Shown here: piece after piece, positions 28,834 through 31,552 of the stretch
Layout: each line of letters starts with the position of its first letter
Position numbering within the stretch: the stretch's first letter is position 1
Position numbers and translations under genes: made by a program
Virus record (IMG/VR): IMGVR_UViG_3300031566_000234
Coordinates: 1 to 31,552 of that record
Source: a virus
DNA: 31,552 bases
Direction: 5' to 3' (one strand)
Notes under the pieces: model-generated
Seen by the model: the letters and a program-made list of their open reading frames with translations, nothing else
Database searches by the model: none
Told to the model about the DNA's origin: nothing

Positions 28834-29019
28834 ATGCCTAAAATTATGAAAGAGAAAATAAGTTTTATTGCAGCGTTAAATAATACTACAGCAATAAAAA
28901 TTGATGGTGAAGGTGAAAGCAAGGTAACGTTTCAGATTCCTTTATCAGAGATTACAAGCGTTATTAAATTAATAAAAAAAGTTGGACAAACATTTAGGGT
29001 AGTGATTGAAGATGAATGA
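28834..29019 (+). CDS. Hypothetical 61-residue protein, first late gene
   Basis: Starts MPKIMKEKISFIAALNNTTA, then IKIDGEGESKVTFQIPLSEITSVIKLIKKVGQTFRVVIEDE, a strand-rich small domain. The ATG touches the T-run of the terminator; the only ribosome-site-like bases (AGGGG) are inside the terminator hairpin 10-11 bases upstream. An internal ATG at 28846 is possible. It overlaps the small terminase gene by 8 bases. Similar small proteins occur ahead of terminases, but no function is known to me. Confidence 0.6.
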   Translation: MPKIMKEKISFIAALNNTTAIKIDGEGESKVTFQIPLSEITSVIKLIKKVGQTFRVVIEDE

Positions 29020-29401
29020 AAAAGTTTCGTTTAAAAACGAAAAAAAAACGAAAACAAATACAAGACCGCAAGCATTTAAAAAAGGTGATCCAGGTGGTCC
29101 AGGAAGGCCAAAGGGTTCAATAAGTGAAGTAACAAAATTCAAAGAAGCTATTAAGATATTTGAAAAAGAGCAGCAGAAGTCTATTTACAAGATTCTTTTA
29201 AATAAAGCACTTTTAAATCCGCAGGTTTTAATTGCAGTTTTTAAGGCATTGATTCCACAGCAAACTGAATCAAGTATAAAAGTTGAGAATATCGGCCGGC
29301 CTTACAAAGATTTATCTGATGAGGAGTTAATAATAAAAGCAAATGAAATCTTTAACCGAACAACAACATCAGGAAGTAGAAGAGATATTAGCAGAGCGTG
29401 A
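29012..29401 (+). CDS. terS: Small terminase subunit-like protein
   Basis: 129 residues from the ATG at 29012. After a very basic start comes FKKGDPGGPGRPKGSISEVT, the GRPKG-type DNA-binding motif often found at the N-terminus of phage small terminase or DUF5681-like proteins, followed by a helical region (KEAIKIFEKEQQKSIYKILL) and an acidic YKDLSDEELIIKANEIF. It overlaps the large terminase gene by 59 bases. Small terminases recognise the packaging site on phage DNA. An in-frame TTG at 29006 is the alternative start. Function rests on the motif and place. Confidence 0.65.
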   Translation: MNEKVSFKNEKKTKTNTRPQAFKKGDPGGPGRPKGSISEVTKFKEAIKIFEKEQQKSIYKILLNKALLNPQVLIAVFKALIPQQTESSIKVENIGRPYKDLSDEELIIKANEIFNRTTTSGSRRDISRA

Positions 29402-30809
29402 GAAAAGAGAAGCTGAAAACTCCTTATTTTATTTTGGAAAGTATATCCTTGGATTTGAACAGTTTGATGAGAACGTACACCGGGAGTGGGAATTTTTCCT
29501 AAAGGGTGGAAAAAGGCTTAAACTTGTCCTGATCCCACGAGGGTATTTTAAGAGTAGTTTTTTTACAATTTCCTATCCGCTCCAACAGTTATGTCTTGAT
29601 AATCGTAAGAGATTTCTTATCACAAATGCGGTATTTGATAATGCTAAGACATTTTTAGGCTCGATTAAGCAGCAAGTTGAACAGAATCCAAAACTTAAAT
29701 GGTGGGGGCTTGAGCAGGGCGATTCGTGGTCATCAGAGGAACTCACATTAAAAAGAGATTCAATTCATAAAGAGCCGTCAGTCTCAATCGCAGGAGTAGG
29801 CAGCCAACTTCCCAGCCAGCATTATGATGTTATAATCTGGGATGACTTGGTCAATGATAAGAATATTACGTCAAAAGAATATATTGATAAAGTTATAAAT
29901 TGGTGGAAAAACTCGCTTAACTTACTTGACCCAGGGGGCCTTGGAATAATAGTAGGCACACTCTGGCATTATCGGGATTTGTATCAATATGTCATTAAAA
30001 ATTTAGCCGAGCATTTTGATATCATAATAAAGAAAGCAACAGCAGATGACGGAAGTATTTACTTTGAGTCCCGGTTTCCGAAAGAAGAACTTAAAAGACT
30101 TAAAAAGCTTTTAGGCCCATATATATATAACTTGCAGTACCAGAATGAGCTCACTGATCCAGAAGATGCAATATTTAAACTTGATTGGATACAGAAGTAT
30201 AGCGAGCTTCCGAAACCAACCAGGACTTTTATGACAGTTGACCCCGCACTGTCAACAGATCCAACAGCAGATTACAGCGTCATTATGATTTGTGCAGTAG
30301 ATGCAGAAAACAATCTTTATGTAGTGGACTATTTCAGGGACAGGGTAGAACCTAAAGACTTGATTGATAAGATATTTGAAAAGGCAGCCGAGCATAATCC
30401 AGTAAAAATCGGAATTGAAACTATAGCATTTCAAAGAGTCTTAAAATTCTGGCTTGAAGACAAAATGAGGGAAAAGGGAAAGTTCCTGCCTTTAGAGGAA
30501 CTTAAGACTTCTGACAGGGCTAAGCCTGACAGAATACTTGCTCTGCAGCCAAGATTTAGCGCAAAGACTGTTTACATTAAACCCTGGATGGCTGACCTTG
30601 AAGATGAGCTAATAAGATTCCGGTATCCAGAGTCAAATCAGTTGCACGATGACCTGATTGACGCTCTGGCTTACCAGCTTGAGATTATATATAAACCTTT
30701 AGTTACGCAAGAGAAGAAACTTGTTTATATGTCTCCAGCGTGGTATGAGGATAAGTTTGGCAGTAAACCAGAAGAGTCTAATATTGCAAACCCACATGTT
30801 TATAAGTAG
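29343..30809 (+). CDS. terL: Large terminase subunit (ATPase-nuclease packaging motor)
   Basis: 488 residues. The ATPase half has a Walker A-like PRGYFKS (65-71), Walker B VIIWDD (163-168) and coupling motif GTLWH (205-209). The nuclease half has TVDPALS (Asp300), GIETIAF (Glu359) and LHDDLIDALAYQ (Asp436, Asp437, Asp440), the RNase H-like active site. The protein pumps DNA into the prohead and cuts it. The full length is typical. The start lies inside the small terminase gene. The portal gene follows after two zinc-ribbon genes, the usual order. Confidence 0.92.
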   Translation: MKSLTEQQHQEVEEILAEREKREAENSLFYFGKYILGFEQFDENVHREWEFFLKGGKRLKLVLIPRGYFKSSFFTISYPLQQLCLDNRKRFLITNAVFDNAKTFLGSIKQQVEQNPKLKWWGLEQGDSWSSEELTLKRDSIHKEPSVSIAGVGSQLPSQHYDVIIWDDLVNDKNITSKEYIDKVINWWKNSLNLLDPGGLGIIVGTLWHYRDLYQYVIKNLAEHFDIIIKKATADDGSIYFESRFPKEELKRLKKLLGPYIYNLQYQNELTDPEDAIFKLDWIQKYSELPKPTRTFMTVDPALSTDPTADYSVIMICAVDAENNLYVVDYFRDRVEPKDLIDKIFEKAAEHNPVKIGIETIAFQRVLKFWLEDKMREKGKFLPLEELKTSDRAKPDRILALQPRFSAKTVYIKPWMADLEDELIRFRYPESNQLHDDLIDALAYQLEIIYKPLVTQEKKLVYMSPAWYEDKFGSKPEESNIANPHVYK

Positions 30810-30817
30810 GAGATTAA

Positions 30818-31012
30818 ATGAATATAGCAGAGTCAAGGTTACAATGTGATTTTTGTGCCAATGTTATACATGAAGAAGTAAACTATCTTAATAATATTGT
30901 AATAGGGGTTTATGATTGTAGTCCTGTATTTTACTTAGGCAAAAGACTTATTGCCTGTCCTGAATGTGTCAAAAATATAAAAATTGGAAAACCGATAAGA
31001 GAGTCTATATGA
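30818..31012 (+). CDS. Small zinc-ribbon protein
   Basis: 64 residues: CDFC near 10-13 and CPEC near 47-50 form a likely zinc site, with a strand-rich middle. AGGAG lies 6 bases ahead of the ATG. It sits between terminase and portal, where small zinc proteins of unknown role are frequent. It overlaps the next gene through ATGA. Confidence 0.6.
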   Translation: MNIAESRLQCDFCANVIHEEVNYLNNIVIGVYDCSPVFYLGKRLIACPECVKNIKIGKPIRESI

Positions 31013-31239
31013 GATTTAATTTTATCTGCAAAAAATGCAGAAGAGTATTTGAAAAAAATGTTCCAGCCAGACAGAAATCAATCTCGTGTCCTTATTGTAA
31101 AAGTAAAGCTAAGAAAATGTTTCATGCAACGACTAATTTTTATATCCCTCCCTATTTTCACACGTCAAGAAGCGATATTTTTAGCGACAGTGAATGGAAG
31201 GATTTAAAAAGAAATCCAAATATTGAAAGGGCTAGATAA
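31009..31239 (+). CDS. FmdB-like zinc-ribbon protein
   Basis: 76 residues from the ATG at 31009 (ATGA overlap). MRFNFICKKCRRVFEKNVPA, then CPYCKSKAKKMF: two CxxC pairs in the spacing of FmdB-type zinc ribbons, which are common between terminase and portal genes in phages. The tail (NFYIPPYFHTSRSDIFSDSEW) is aromatic. An in-frame start at 30964 exists but lies inside the upstream gene and lacks a better site. The role is unknown. Confidence 0.65.
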   Translation: MRFNFICKKCRRVFEKNVPARQKSISCPYCKSKAKKMFHATTNFYIPPYFHTSRSDIFSDSEWKDLKRNPNIERAR

Positions 31240-31552
31240 TGGAAAAATCAAAAGCATTAAGAACAAGACTTCAGGCTGCAATCAACAGTCAGAAGATAAG
31301 AATGACTGAGGCCGAAGATTATATAAATTTCCTCAAAGGCAAGCAGTACACAAAAAAGCCTAAAAAAGATGAGGCAACATTTAATATATGTCATACTACT
31401 GTCCAGGCAATTTTAAACTCAATACTGAGAGGAAATTCCCATATTTATACTGAGCCACTAACCAGTGATGCAGTAGAAACTTATCAACTTGTTGAGAAAG
31501 TTATTAACCAGTACTGGACAAAGCTAAAAGTTAAATATCAGCTTGAGTTTAG
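31239..31552 (+). CDS. Portal protein, N-terminal part (runs off the window)
   Basis: 104 codons are visible. It starts MEKSKALRTRLQAAINSQKI, then TEAEDYINFLKGKQYTKK, the helix and wing opening of podovirus-type portal proteins, followed by FNICHTTVQAILNSILRGNSHIYTEP, the first beta strand region. It overlaps the preceding gene by one base (TAATG). Portals form the dodecameric ring through which DNA passes. The place after terL supports the call. The capsid genes should follow beyond the edge. Confidence 0.75.
   Translation, partial: MEKSKALRTRLQAAINSQKIRMTEAEDYINFLKGKQYTKKPKKDEATFNICHTTVQAILNSILRGNSHIYTEPLTSDAVETYQLVEKVINQYWTKLKVKYQLEF

Noticed and set aside
1-31552. CRISPR arrays, insertion sequences, integrase, tRNA or rRNA genes
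   Set aside because: I scanned for regularly spaced repeats, transposase and recombinase motifs and tRNA arms and saw none that hold up; a profile search would be needed to exclude divergent ones.

Overview
The window reads as most of the genome of a temperate, short-tailed (podovirus-like) tailed phage or prophage from an AT-rich bacterium. Genes are short, tightly packed and often overlap by ATGA or TAATG, purine-rich ribosome binding sites are common, and the standard genetic code fits every gene. The 3D-domain protein, the YopX protein and the strong AGGAGG-type sites point to a Firmicutes-like or similar low-GC host, but nothing here fixes the host. Packaging genes sit at the right edge and the portal gene runs off it, while the left edge begins inside the connector/tail module. 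The missing capsid genes would lie between the two ends if the molecule is circular or permuted.

Layout. 1-12172: virion genes on the + strand: a glycosyltransferase, two small beta-rich proteins, a head-tail adaptor, a fibre-like protein, a discoidin-domain protein, a gp10/nozzle-like hub with an inserted beta-sandwich, and three putative internal (ejection) proteins. 12186-14848: lysis module with three small membrane proteins, a glycosidase-type endolysin carrying a peptidoglycan-binding domain, and an M15-type peptidase. 14863-14953: three tandem hairpins ending in a terminator. 14952-16041: a lysogeny-type switch, with a minus-strand HTH repressor, a + strand Cro-like HTH, and between them divergent promoters flanking a perfect 16-bp palindrome. 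16107-24905: early genes, including an HNH nuclease, a second XRE regulator, YopX, many tiny Cys-rich or charged proteins, a recombination cassette (candidate annealing protein, Cas4/RecB-like nuclease, SMC-like ATPase), two DNA methyltransferases and an ASCH protein. 24433-25593: tiny membrane proteins around a membrane-anchored 3D-domain protein. 25568-27876: a replisome-organizer-like protein with a candidate origin inside its gene, several unknown genes and a NinG-like HNH protein. 27873-28833: two self-contained promoter-terminator units on either side of two unknown genes. 28834-31552: small and large terminase, two zinc-ribbon proteins and the start of the portal.

How it fits together. 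The switch at 15.6-15.8 kb would drive one long rightward early transcript through recombination and replication genes. The order NinG-like gene, unknown genes, strong promoter, about 150 nt of structured RNA, strong terminator, then late genes recalls the lambda nin-Q-pR'-tR' arrangement. I infer that late expression (terminase, then virion and lysis genes around the circle) depends on antitermination at 28.8 kb, either by a protein encoded at 28.1-28.6 kb or by the leader RNA itself. This leader is the most interesting element of the window. I found no integrase, no tRNA genes and no CRISPR array.
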